Part shown: in pieces, positions 54,236 to 64,000 of the stretch
How the letters are laid out: the number at the start of each line of letters is the position of its first letter
How positions within the stretch are numbered: position 1 is the stretch's first letter
Assembly: GCF_002878395.1 (NCBI RefSeq)
Contig: NC_061121.1
Location: 18,861,277-18,925,276 of the forward strand
DNA: 64,000 nucleotides
Reading direction: 5' to 3'
Source: Capsicum annuum
Lineage: Eukaryota; Streptophyta; Magnoliopsida; Solanales; Solanaceae
Made by a program: the position numbers and the translations under genes
The notes under the pieces: model-generated
What the model saw: only the letters and a program-made list of their open reading frames with translations
Databases searched by the model: none
What the model was told of the DNA's origin: nothing

Positions 54236-56558
54236 TTACCCTATGTGAGGATGCTTGGAGACTGGATATTCATTGCAAATTTTGTTAAATTCTGTGGGAT
54301 CAGGATTATCCATATCCCGCTTACTAATTTTGCGAATTTTAGTCCTATCAGCCTGTCTAAAGTGGTTACCTCTGTTATGGGGACTATCATGGTTGCCAAA
54401 ATGGCTTCTATTTCTTAATTGCTTTCCTTTAACATTATCAGAGTTTCTCCTCTTTCCCAAATCTCTAGTGGTAGAGGACTTGCTTGGGGTGCCTCCACTT
54501 GAGAAGAAGAAGTTGCCAGGGTAGTCATAGGGGGCCCGTTTAGGAGCAGAGAGGGGTTGTGGGGCAGAAAGAAAGGGAGGGTCTGTGAGACTTGAGTGAG
54601 AGTTTGAGCTAGAGACTCTGTTGAGAGAATCTCTTGGGGGTTTAGGTTGGCAGTTGCCATCAAGGTTGTCATCCAGAGGTTGTTGCTGTAGTTTGCAAGA
54701 CTGCGATTTAGAGCTTCCTTCTCTAGATGTGCGAAGTACTGTGGGTTCTGGATCACTACTTGTATCTGTTTCCCTTCTAGTAGACCTTGGACGGTGATTG
54801 TCATGTCTTGGAGCCCCATTTCCAACCAAAAAATTGGTACGTGATCCAGGGAAAGAGGTTTCGAGATTAGAGTTATGGGAGGAAGATTGTCCATTTTGAG
54901 GTAATGGAGTTCCAGTAGTGGAGTTTGTGAGAAGGTTATTTGTATGGAGAGAAAGAGAAGTGTCATGGTTCGTATGATAAGGTAGGAAATAATTATGGAA
55001 AGTATTTGCAGTGGAGGTGCAGGTGGTAGAATAAGAGTACTCAGACGGCTTGGGAGAAGAGCTTGCCTAGTTTATTAGACAGTAAGTGGTCATATCGCTC
55101 TGGTCTTTTGGGTTCTCGGCCTCTTGGAGAGAGTCAAATCTATTGGTGGAGCCCAGTATGGACTTACTGGGAGTAGATGTTTTTGAAAGGGGAGGGAAAT
55201 AGTCTTGATGGTCCTGAGTTTCTTGGGCCTTTGGAGAAGAGACATTATTTTTATAAACCTTTGGGCCCCCGGTAGTACCCTTAGAAGTGGAGATGTTGTT
55301 TGCCTTAGTCCTGGCCCAAGCCTGGGCATTTTGCTGAGCATTTGGGCCATACGAGAGAGACGACCCGTTACTTGGGTTACAGTTAGTGGGCCTCTTCCCA
55401 AGTTGTACCGAAGTGGACTGATCCAAGGAGCTTATATGGCCCAAAGTAGTATTTTCTTGATCCTTACCCGATTTTCAAGGTTGATTAGAACCCGCCAGAG
55501 GTTCCATCGGAGAACTTGGGAGTTGGTAGGAATAGAGAAACTTACCTGATTTGGGGTCATAGGACTTGGTTTTGATATTGGGTTTCTCACCTTACTTCGT
55601 ACCTGGTGTTGGGGATCTCCCTTTTTTATTCAGCTTGTTACCTCGTTTGGCAAAGGATACCGTCTTCCATTCAGTGGTTGCTTCCTGGTTCTGGTTGAAC
55701 TCCATTGATCCCAAATTGTTGGGGTTAGCTTCATGATTAATTTGTGTGAAGTTGCACCCTTTGCTAGTATGTACCAGTCTCCCACAGTTGGTACTGAGGA
55801 ATCCTTCTCCCTCATAGCGAATTTCTTGCACGTGGTGTCCGATAGTTATGGAGGTACACACAGGACTATCCATTTGAACTTGCACACATATACGCGCATA
55901 CCGTCCTCGAAGAGAGGAAGATGTACATGCGTTTATTTTCAAGAGTCCACCAATTCCCTTACCAATTCTTTCAAGAATCGTGTTTTCGTAAAATTCAGTT
56001 GGTAAGGAGGGGAGTCTTACCCAGATTGCTGAAGAAACAATTTTGGCCTTACTGGGTACAAAGTTGGGTTCCCAGATCCTGGTGAAGATGTAAGCACCGG
56101 CGATGAACCACGGACCTTCCAAGAGAATTTTTTTCTGGCTTGTTTCAAGAGCAAGTTTTACTGTGAAGTAGTCTTCCCCTAAGTCAATTAGGGTTATGTT
56201 TTCTTGGAGTTTTCATAGATTCGTAAGCTTTGATCGGACGTACTGGTGACTGAGTTTACGACCTACACATTTGATAATGACAGATCTCCTCCAAGGACTA
56301 TATAGTCTTTGCTTATCTTCTTCTGAGAGATGAATGTGTTTCTCCGCAAACCAGGGCTCCACATTCCGCAATTTCTCAAAGTTCATGGGTGTCTACAATC
56401 CCTCGAATTTTTGCACCTGATTCCCCAGTGGCTTCCTTATAGGACCATTTCCTCGGTGGTGTAGTCGCTTCCATGTTAGCCGTAGTTTGGTCTGGTGGGT
56501 CCGGTGGTAGAATCGGAGGTGAAGGGTCAGGGTTTTGTTTTTCCGATGGAGTAGGCAT
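54236..56558 (-). pseudogene. L1 ORF1: DUF4283 Gag-like RNA-binding protein
   Basis: ORF1 proteins coat LINE RNA. The start MPTPSEKQNPDPSPP (56558) leads to a proline-rich head, then a frame change and the DUF4283 domain: LLEGPWFIAGAYIFTRIWEP (about 56125-56065), IWVRLPSLPTEFYE (56030-55990) and GRYARICVQVQM (55895-55860). A zinc knuckle STNCGRLVHTSKGC (about 55795-55755) has Ser where the first Cys should be. The tail after 55592 is low-complexity, Ser/Asn/Gln-rich and runs in shifting frames to about 54120. It is not functional. Confidence 0.85.
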
Positions 56559-56657
56559 TTGGGGATTTTAGAGAGAGTTGGGTCTTTCTCTCTCTAAGTG
56601 TCCAGTTCTATATAAATTCATTTGTCAATCAAATTTATTTCTTATCTAAAAACGTTT

Positions 56658-57505
56658 GCCTTGCAAAATTAGGTCATAATTAAATAACTTTAGTCAAAAA
56701 ATTTTCATTAAATGAGCAGTTGGTGCCAAAATAAAACACAACTAATTTGGCGGGCAAAAATTAAAGATCACTCGAAATAAGAGCAATTTGTGCAAGAAAT
56801 TGATTAAAATTTAATAAGAATTAAACACGAACTGAATTAATAATGGCCCGCATTTCAGCTCACGTTACTTTTGATGAATCAATTACTCGTCTATTTATTA
56901 ACTCAACACATTTTAACCCATCCAAATTCAAACCAATATGTCTATTTGACACCTCTAAATTAATATATTACTTTAATCTCTATATGTTATAAGTGTCTCA
57001 ATAAGAAAATAAAAAGATGTACTTCGAGATTGTTACGAAAATCTATAAACTTTAAATTTTAATTTAATCTTTAAAATAGTTATAAAAAGTAAACTATGCC
57101 CATAATTAAGTGTGGGAACCATTATTAAAGTTATGTTGAAAATATTTTTCATATTTGAGTGTCATTTTCCATCATATACCAAACACACCGTAAAGGAAAA
57201 GGAAGAGTAACGAAAAGGCTGCCAACCAGGACGATAAGAAGTAAAGGAACCAAAAAAAAAAAAAAAGAAGAAGCAAAATTCATTGTCACTTTTGAAGTTG
57301 TATATAGAAAAACATTTTAAATTTGATTTCGATTATTAATTTAAAATTAAAATTTAATAAGTGATCATTTATATATTTTTAATTTAACACAGATGTATCT
57401 CGTGAACATTTTGATTCAATATACTTCGCGTGTGAACTTTACTCAGTTGTGACATGTCAAATGAGCAAATTAGCACACATACATATATTTTCTTTAAAAT
57501 AATTT
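56658..57505. other. AT-rich spacer
   Basis: No gene or mobile-element end is recognised. The first bases after the LINE (cgtttgccttgcaaaattag) resemble 49834-49856 on the other side (ggtttgccttgtaaatttag), so the LINE landed in or near an older direct repeat. Confidence 0.4.
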
Positions 57506-57728
57506 TTTTTTGTTAGAAATGTATTTAGATTATAGTGAATGTCTATCAAAATCTATTTTGATATCTATTAGGATTTGAATCATGTGTCTTTTACTCAGAC
57601 TAGGAGTAAATTTCCCCTATAGATATAAGGGTTCTTCATTGTAAATTACACATCAAGATCTCTCAAGAGATATAAGAATTACTCTCAATATTCTCTATTC
57701 TTCTTCTTCGCTATTCTTTCTATTTTTA

Positions 57729-57817
57729 TAACAGGTTATTAGCACGAGATTCTGCCAAACAAGGTGAGTTTTACAACACGTTATCAGCACGGGACTCTGC
57801 TAAATAAGGTGAGATTA
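57729..57817 (+). repeat. duplicated primer-binding region of the copia element
   Basis: The sequence after the LTR, aggttattagcacgagattctgccaaacaaggtgag, is repeated at once as acgttatcagcacgggactctgctaaataaggtgag, 46 bp further on. Only the first copy adjoins the LTR. Confidence 0.8.
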
Positions 57818-59668
57818 TAAATATGAAGGATTTCAAGGTTAGTAATTCTTTATGTTATCTTTCTTTTGCTGCTACTAATACAATTATTATTGGATTTAAG
57901 GAAAAATAATTGATTTGGAATAAAAAAGGATGATAATATATTGGGTTCAAATCCCATCGATTTATGCCTAAGACGCCTTTATATGTATAAGATATTGAGT
58001 TTGAATCTCAATATACCATACTGATGATATTATGATGGTTAAGGAAAAATCATGGGTATTGGGTGAAAAGTCATGAAAATCGACCCATTGAATATGCTCC
58101 ATTCCATGAAGTGAATGTGGTAGCAATATATGATAAGTCTGAAATATGACAACTTACTTCATTTTTTAGGTGTATGTGGTAGCAGTGCATAATATGTCTG
58201 AAAGAAGACAAGTGATTAAATGCACGAATATACGCGTGGAGGGACAATATGTCATGGTAAACTTGGAGTAAATTTAAAATTTACTAAAGTGAAAAATACA
58301 TGTCATGGTAAACTTGGAGTTTACAAGTATAAAAATTCATAAATTGACATGAACGATTGCTACATTCCAAAAATGTGCATATTGAGTATTAGACATGTAT
58401 TGAGGAATTGTTTATGTTGCTTGTTCTCATGACAAGTTGGTTAGACCAACTAATGTTGGGATTTGATCCCTTAAAATCTGAAAAGTATAAAAGATAAATA
58501 TGAGCCCGTTCACCTATCATGTGATATGTTGAAAAGATGCATCAATAAGATGTTCACATGTATATTTATTGTCAACCTGCAGTTTGACATTCATAAAGTT
58601 GCTTGCTTAATAAAATTGAGTTAAGAACATAATTTTCAAATTATGCAACCAAGAAAGTTATCTTGATGATGATGGTTTGGCATTGAATGCCTTCGATAAA
58701 TAGCTAAACCATCGCTAATGAGAACAAAGCTTCATGTGTTGGTCTACAATATTATATGTTGCATACAATAACACTTGTATGAATTAGACCAATAAATTAT
58801 GATTATCTCTTCCCCCTCAATTGATTCAAGGTCATGAACCAACTATTCCATCTAATAGTTTTGATGTGCGGTATACGATTAATGAGTATACCATAATGCA
58901 CAAAGATGGATCCTCAAAGAAGATGGAGGATGTATGTTAGTTTTCCTAACATAAGGGGGAAATTATAAGCAGCTATGAAGTATGTTAGGAATTATCACCA
59001 GATCCTCATTCAAAAGATAATTCAAGTCAAATGCCGAATGCATCTCATATTTAAGCTGCAAGTGCTCCTATTTTATGTCTCTAAAGGACAAAGTCTATGC
59101 ATGCGTGAAGTGTGATAGACCAATCAGTTCCAAATAAAATAATCCTTGAAAAATAAGGAGCAATTAAGCATAATAAGAAGGAAATAAGCTCTTGAAAATC
59201 CTACGACATAACATTTCATAAAACCTTATGAGAGGTTCATGTACCTGAAAATAATGAAGTGATCAGATCTCAAAATATTATGTCGCATTGTGAACCGATA
59301 CGAAATAATATATCATTAATTTTGACAAAATATTGGCGCAATATTGTGAAAGGTTATGAAGATCTGAATTCTACGTTAATTTAAGCATGCTGACATAGAA
59401 ACATTTATCAAGTGACCTGAAAGGATGCATTTTGGTAAGAGTAAAACTTATTTGATTTGCAGTCCAGACACTTGAAGATTTCACATTTGATATGTTGGAT
59501 ATTGTTACTTGACAAACATCTATATGAAAATCTCTAAAGGATTCAAAATGCCTGAAGCATATAAAGTTTCTGAGAAACTTTTTATTATCCTCATAAGATA
59601 TAATTTGATGATTTGAGTATCATTGAAACTCTTGGAGAGTTTTCAAAAGCAATCGAGTATTTGCATAA

Positions 59669-60330
59669 ATGAGAAACATGCAAAAATTGAATAAGGATCT
59701 ATTCCGACCTCAAGAAAAGAATGAGGAACTCGTTGGTTATGAAGTACCATATCTTAGTGCAATTGATGCACTAATGTATCTTGCAAATACTACAGGGCCT
59801 GATATAGCTTTTTTTTTGCAAGTTTGTAGTCCCAATCTTATTGGTCATTCTGATTTTGGGTACTTATCTGACCTATATAAAGCTCGGTCTCAAATAGGCT
59901 ATGTATTCATATATGATGGTACTACAATATCTTGGAGATATACAAAGCAGTCTATCGTAGCCACTTCATCGAATCATGCTGAGATAATAGCTATTCATGA
60001 AGGAAGCTGAGAATGTGTATGGTCGAGGTCCATGATACATCTTATTCAAGAAAAATGTAGTGTGAAATATAACAATTTACCCACAATTTTATACAGAGAT
60101 AATGCATCATGCATAACATATCTTAATGGAGGATTCATAAAAGGAGATATAACGAAGCACACTTCATCAAAGCTTTTCTACATACATGAGCTACAAAATA
60201 ATGATGATATCAACGTGCAATAGATTTGTTCAACTAAAAATGTGGCTGATTTATACACCAAGTCTTCTCCAACTACAACTTTTAAGAAGATGGTGCACAA
60301 GATCGGGATGCAAAGGTTCAAGGATGTTCT
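59669..60330 (+). pseudogene. copia RNase H and end of RT, broken
   Basis: RNase H removes element RNA during cDNA synthesis. YLSAIDALMYLANTTGPDIA (59748-59807) is the connection region of copia Pol. Then RSQIGYVFIYDGTTISWRYT (59887-59945) and KQSIVATSSNHAEIIAIHEGS (59946-60008), with the Ser-x-x-E-A-E-type RNase H motif changed to N-H-A-E, and LYRDNASCITYLNGGFIKGD (about 60085-60150), with the catalytic Asp. HTSSKLFYIHEL follows. About 100 residues between YLANTT and HSDFGYL (59842) are missing, and stops at 60009 and 60221 end the frames. Upstream, 57830-59660 shows only scattered copia-like pieces. Confidence 0.8.
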
Positions 60331-60540
60331 CATTAGGGGGAGTTAATACGCATTGTACTCTTTTTTCCTTACAAAGTTTTGTCCCACTGGGTTTTCCTTG
60401 TAAGGTTTTTAATGAGGCAGTGGATATACATTTGTTAGAGATGTGTACTCTTTTTCCTTCAGTAGATTTTTTTCCTACTGGGTTTTTTCTAGTAAGGTTT
60501 TGACGAGGTACATTATCTACCAATTAGACATTCAAGGGGG

Positions 60541-60787
60541 AGTGTTATAAATGTATTTACATTATAATGAATGTCTATCAAGATCTACTTTGATATCTAT
60601 TAGGATTTGAATCATCTGTCTTTTACTTAGACTAGGAGTAAATTTTTCCTATAAATTGAAGGGTTCCTTCATTGTAAATTACACATCAAGATCTCTCAAG
60701 AGAAATAAGAATTACTCTCAATATTCTCTATTCTTCTTCTTCTTCTTCTTCTTCTTCTTCTTCTCTATTATTTCTTGTTTTATAATA
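60541..60787 (+). repeat. right LTR of the copia element
   Basis: It matches 57511-57733 over its length, including tctatcaagatct, actaggagtaaatt and attgtaaattacacatcaagatctctcaagag. It differs by substitutions and by the TTC expansion at 60731-60763. Confidence 0.9.
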
Positions 60788-60789
60788 TT

Positions 60790-62940
60790 TTTAATAATTT
60801 TGTACAAAATAAAAAGTGAAGCCCCCCTCCCCTATTCTTCTTCTTCCCACATTTGTTCCTAACATCTCTCTTGAGATTGAAATTACAAATTACATGTCCC
60901 AACTCAAAATAGGATCATGACTGATGTTAAGCAGTTTAGGACTCCAAAGCAAGCCATGTCAAAATTCTACAGAAAATCGAACAGAGTTTCCTTTGTTTTT
61001 GGGCCTAACAAGAAAATTCTCTGTCTCAAATCCACAACACAACAACCCAACATGACAACCATCACACCAAACACCAATACCATTCACCAAATCAATAATT
61101 ATATACCAATACCACCAATACAACAACAACAGGCCCAGTGTATTCCCACAATACCACCAATAACAATATGAAAACCATCTCCAAAAATGAGAGGAAATCA
61201 AATACTCCACAAGTCCAAAAATAATGAAAGAATACTTAAAACTCTAAAGACATGCCTATGGAGCAACTCTAACAGTTTTCAAGAAGATGGACATAACAAG
61301 TAAATAAACTGTAGCCCACACGAACAAATGTGGGGCTTACCAGGAATATACTACCTCGAGATATATAGCTAACAAAATCCTCCCCATCACGTGCGTTTTT
61401 TGTAAAAACAACACCGAGGAGTGAGACTAATTCAGTGAGTAATAACACTTAACCACAACCGTTTTAATGGGGACAAGTCATAAAAATCATGCAATAAATG
61501 TTCTTTCAGAAAACAACAATAATAACAGTATCATTTGTTTTGTGTAAATAAGATGAACCAATAATAAACTTAATCGGCGTTGTATAATATCAAATAATAC
61601 ATATTTGGGAGGTTTTCAAGAATGAATCAAGTAATTAGTGCGACATTCTACTTCAAGAATAGCCAATAACAGCGGACCCCTCATAAAGGAGTCAAATATC
61701 ATACAGTAGGTCCCTACTCGAGGGAGATCAGTAATAATGTGCTAGTTATACCTTCCCACTAGCAAGGGCTATAACAGTAATTCGTAAATACAAGGTGCAC
61801 CATGTCTAACGATCCCACCGTTAGCTACGGAACTCAAATCAAGGTCTACTCCTACTTATACTTTCTTTGTAAATAATAAATATTCATATAAAAGCAATTT
61901 TCAGAATAGTACATAGCATTTAAAGTTCATATCAAATCATATTACTTGTAAACTTGAATAAAACACATGTAAAAAAAATACTTATTTCTCATGTGAGTGA
62001 AAATCTGTCATAGCATCACTGAACATATCTCAATTAATGGTAAATATGTCTTATGAACATCTCGAATATCCAATTTGAGTATCATGTTAAGTAAAAGACG
62101 TATCTTACATGCAATTTCAAAGCATTCAGTAATTTTTGTTTCATCAAAATCATGTATAAAATATGCGAGTTAAGAAATACAAATCATTTGAAGTTACTAC
62201 TCATAGTACACGTGTTGGAATACTAAACTTGTCACCCTAAATAATTCGTATCACTTTCTTAGATCAAATCTATAATCATATCACATCAATCTCGAGTTAA
62301 TTCTCTTATTTTAGGCTAATTTATGATAAAATTAGACTACCCAACTCTTAAAGTTTCATGTTAACCTTCAATTTCTCAAACTTCATGCCCAAAATCACAC
62401 CTTAATATGCATATTTCTTGTCTTTGATAAGTAAATTTTAGTACCCAAACTAATTTACCTAGATCAAAAATCATGATAAAAATATAGAAATGGATTTACC
62501 TTAAGCCTGAAAGAAGCCCCGATCAAATCCCCCTTATTTTTTTTCTTTTACTGGCTAATAATTGATTCTTCATTTTCCTACTTTTGTGCACGCTTAGGTA
62601 GAAGACTACTGCCTTTGCTAATATGGAGTGCTTTACAGGTAAATGGGCAAAGCCCTTTCCTTGAATCCAATTTTATATAAAGAAAATTAGGCAGATGGTC
62701 ATGGCCTTTTTTTGTTTTTAATTGGGCCAAAGCCATTAGTTAGGCCTGCACATGGCTTTGGCCCGTTATTCTCTTCCCTTTTCCTTATTCCTTTTGGTTT
62801 GGGTAAGATGGGCAACCCACTTCTTTCTTTTCTTTTCATTTTTTTTTTTACAATTAGGATTAAAATGATATGGGATATTGCATTCTCTCCATCTTAAAAA
62901 ATTCGGTATCTGAATATGGAACAAGTGCATATGTAAAGAC
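60790..62940. other. no gene; probable LTR remains and a SINE-tail scrap
   Basis: At 61121-61150 acaacaacaacaggcccagtgtattcccac is the 3' tail of the RTE/TS family, inverted, with nothing recognisable attached. From about 61300 to 62500 phrases such as atcatacagtaggtccctactcgagg, ttataccttcccactagcaaggg and cgatcccaccgttagctacgg look like a decayed gypsy LTR; I could not place its ends. It lies downstream, on the minus strand, of the chromovirus integrase relic and may be that element's 3' LTR. Confidence 0.35.
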
Positions 62941-62949
62941 TCAAACAAG

Positions 62950-63362
62950 AGAAGGTACTTGAGTCTTATATTCTTTTCTAACTCCCAAGTGCTTCTTCAA
63001 TGGTATGGTTCTTCCATCTGACTTTCATGGATACAAACTCCTTCGACCACAACTTTCTTACTTGTCGATCAACAATAGCTACTGGTTCCTCCTCATAGGT
63101 TAATTTCTTATCCAACTGCAAGGTCGGTGCTCGAGCACGCGAGAGGAATCTGATATACACTTCTATAGCATAGACACATGAAACACTGGATGAATAAAAA
63201 ATATCTCAGAAGGAAGTGACACACGATACGCCAGTATCTCATATGGTTCAATATATCTTAGGCTCAATTTACCTCTTTTCCCAAATTGCATCACACCCTT
63301 CATAGGAGAGAGACTACCTTTATTTATAAATGAGAAATCTTTCATACAATTAATAGGAAGAT
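62950..63362 (-). pseudogene. chromovirus (Ty3/gypsy) integrase C-terminus with chromodomain relic
   Basis: On the minus strand: SPMKGVMQFGKRGKLSLRYI (about 63310-63250), EPYEILAYRVSLP and IHPVFHVSML (63195-63163), then after a frame change LDKKLTYEEEPVAIVDRQVR and KLWSKEFVSMKVRWKNHTIE (about 63112-62995), EALGS and a stop. This is the GPY/F module and the chromodomain-like tail of Tekay/Del chromovirus integrases, which steer insertion into heterochromatin. Everything upstream is lost; a SINE sits next to the break at 63363. The final W-E of the chromodomain is destroyed by the stop. Confidence 0.85.
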
Positions 63363-63378
63363 AAATATCGTAGATGAA

Positions 63379-63529
63379 AAGGGCAGCCCGGTGCACTAAA
63401 GCTACCGCTATGCACGATGTTTGGAGAAGGGCCCCACTATAAGGGTATATCGTATGCAGCCTTACCTTGCATTTCTGCCAGAGGGTATTTCCAAGGCTTG
63501 AACTCGTGACCTCTTGGTCACATGGAAAC
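63379..63529 (+). mobile_element. Au-type SINE
   Basis: It begins gggcagcccggtgcactaaagc, runs through cgctatgcacgatg, aagggccccactataagggt and gcagccttaccttgcatttctgcc to the box-B-like gcttgaactcgtgacctcttggtcacatgg. That is the Au SINE consensus known from many angiosperms. The target duplication aaatatcgtagatgaa is exact on both sides (63363-63378 and 63530-63545). It is 151 bp and shows few changes, so it is one of the younger insertions. Confidence 0.93.
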
Positions 63530-63651
63530 AAATATCGTAGATGAATGGTATAGAAATTACAAGAGTTACAAAGGTTACAACACTTAAAAAAATATGAAAA
63601 AATAAAGAGGGAAAGTTACATGTAATTTATATCTACATTCTACCATTACTA

Positions 63652-64000
63652 TGTTAGAATTATTTATTTTATGTGGACTTAACATTAACTTTTTTATTAT
63701 GTTAAAGTAAAATGGATTGATGTTATTAGTTGGTGGACAAGACACAGGACGTGTATTCATGCGGATTCCATATGGGCCTGTATCCATTTCATGTTATTGA
63801 TGTGGGCTGGCAATAGTGTAGGCCTGTAGTAGACTTGTGAGCCCATAATGGGGGTGCACTTAAGGATTTTAAGCCTATAAATATAAGTCTAGGTCCGCTC
63901 TCCTAGCTTTAACATAAGACATATTCCCATAATCTTCTAGCCGTAATAAGCAAGGGAGAGGAAGACTCAATCTTGTTCATCTTCAGTTATGTGATACAAT
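63652..64000 (+). mobile_element. LTR-like start, cut by the window edge
   Basis: It starts TGTTAGAATTATTTATTTTATGTGG, contains a TATA-like cctataaatataagtc (63886-63901) and then a leader-like sequence. This is the layout of a Ty1/copia-type U3-R. The rest lies outside the window. Confidence 0.5.

Larger units (their letters stand above)
49901..56645 (-). mobile_element. full-length L1-type LINE, inactive
   Basis: On the minus strand it runs from a leader at 56645 through ORF1, ORF2 and a poly(A) tail (poly-T at 49901-49910). CTAAAAACGTTT flanks it on both sides (49889-49900 and 56646-56657), a 12-bp target duplication. The 6.7-kb length and the order DUF4283 ORF1, endonuclease, RT, RNase H fit full-length plant L1 elements. 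Both ORFs have stops and frameshifts. Confidence 0.93.
57511..60787 (+). mobile_element. deleted Ty1/copia retrotransposon
   Basis: The left LTR is 57511-57733 (TGTTAGAAATG...TATAACA) and the right LTR 60543-60787 (TGTTATAAATG...TATAATA). TTTTT lies on both outer sides, a possible but weak 5-bp duplication since the left flank is a T run. A polypurine tract (tcaagggggag) precedes the right LTR. At 3.3 kb it has lost most of gag-pol; the remains cover a scrambled Gag/RT region and the RNase H. The (TTC)n in the right LTR has expanded from ttcttcttcg in the left one. Confidence 0.9.

Noticed and set aside
59669..60330. Endogenous pararetrovirus as the source of the RNase H
   Set aside because: Flanking LTRs, the polypurine tract and a copia-type RNase H show it to be Ty1/copia.
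60656..60862. 68-codon plus-strand frame
   Set aside because: It lies in the copia LTR and translates the (TTC)n microsatellite to Phe/Ser.
60917..61171. 84-codon plus-strand frame beginning MTDVKQFRTPKQAM
   Set aside because: The second half is ACC/AAC repeats and the RTE tail scrap; the first half has no domain I can name, so I do not call a gene.

Overview
The window reads as nuclear DNA of a solanaceous plant, most likely Solanum. It is about two-thirds A+T and has introns with GT-AG borders. It carries repeat families I recognise from Solanaceae: Au-type and other tRNA-derived SINEs, an RTE LINE with a (TTG)n tail, Tat-lineage and Tekay-type gypsy elements, Stowaway MITEs and small Helitrons. 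I see no bacterial, organellar or viral segment.

Only one host gene looks intact. It is a four-exon S-like T2 ribonuclease on the minus strand (ATG at 13853, stop at 4895). The spliced product is 237 residues, with a signal peptide, both catalytic motifs and a C-terminal HDEF, which matches tomato RNase LX. Its second intron is 6.8 kb because of inserted elements, including a nest in which a solo LTR sits inside a MITE that sits inside a SINE. A partial copy of its last exon lies just downstream.

Region by region: 1-2.5 kb holds remains of a Ulp1-protease gene of the kind carried by Mutator elements; 2.9-4.9 kb a Stowaway MITE and duplicated exon remains; 4.9-14 kb the RNase gene; 15.6-30.4 kb a minus-strand Tat-lineage Ty3/gypsy element with both LTRs, decayed gag-pol, an antisense plant-mobile-domain ORF and two tandem arrays; 32.2-34.8 kb a solo LTR; 35-38.6 kb a large foldback of pyrimidine/purine arms with a Helitron-like insertion; 39.1-40.5 kb a Helitron-like element holding gene exons; 40.7 kb a 152-bp solo LTR; 42.2-44.7 kb a MITE-like element split by an RTE LINE; 45.9-47.7 kb a Pack-MULE candidate; 49.9-56.6 kb a full-length but dead L1-type LINE; 57.5-60.8 kb a deleted Ty1/copia element; 62.9-64 kb a chromovirus integrase relic, an Au-type SINE and the start of another LTR.

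The transposons are all broken by stops or frameshifts and were probably last active some time ago, but many target-site duplications are still readable, so the order of insertion can be reconstructed. I found no convincing new multigene system. The observations most worth checking are the nest in the RNase intron, the two gene-capturing elements, and the related tandem arrays either side of the antisense ORF.
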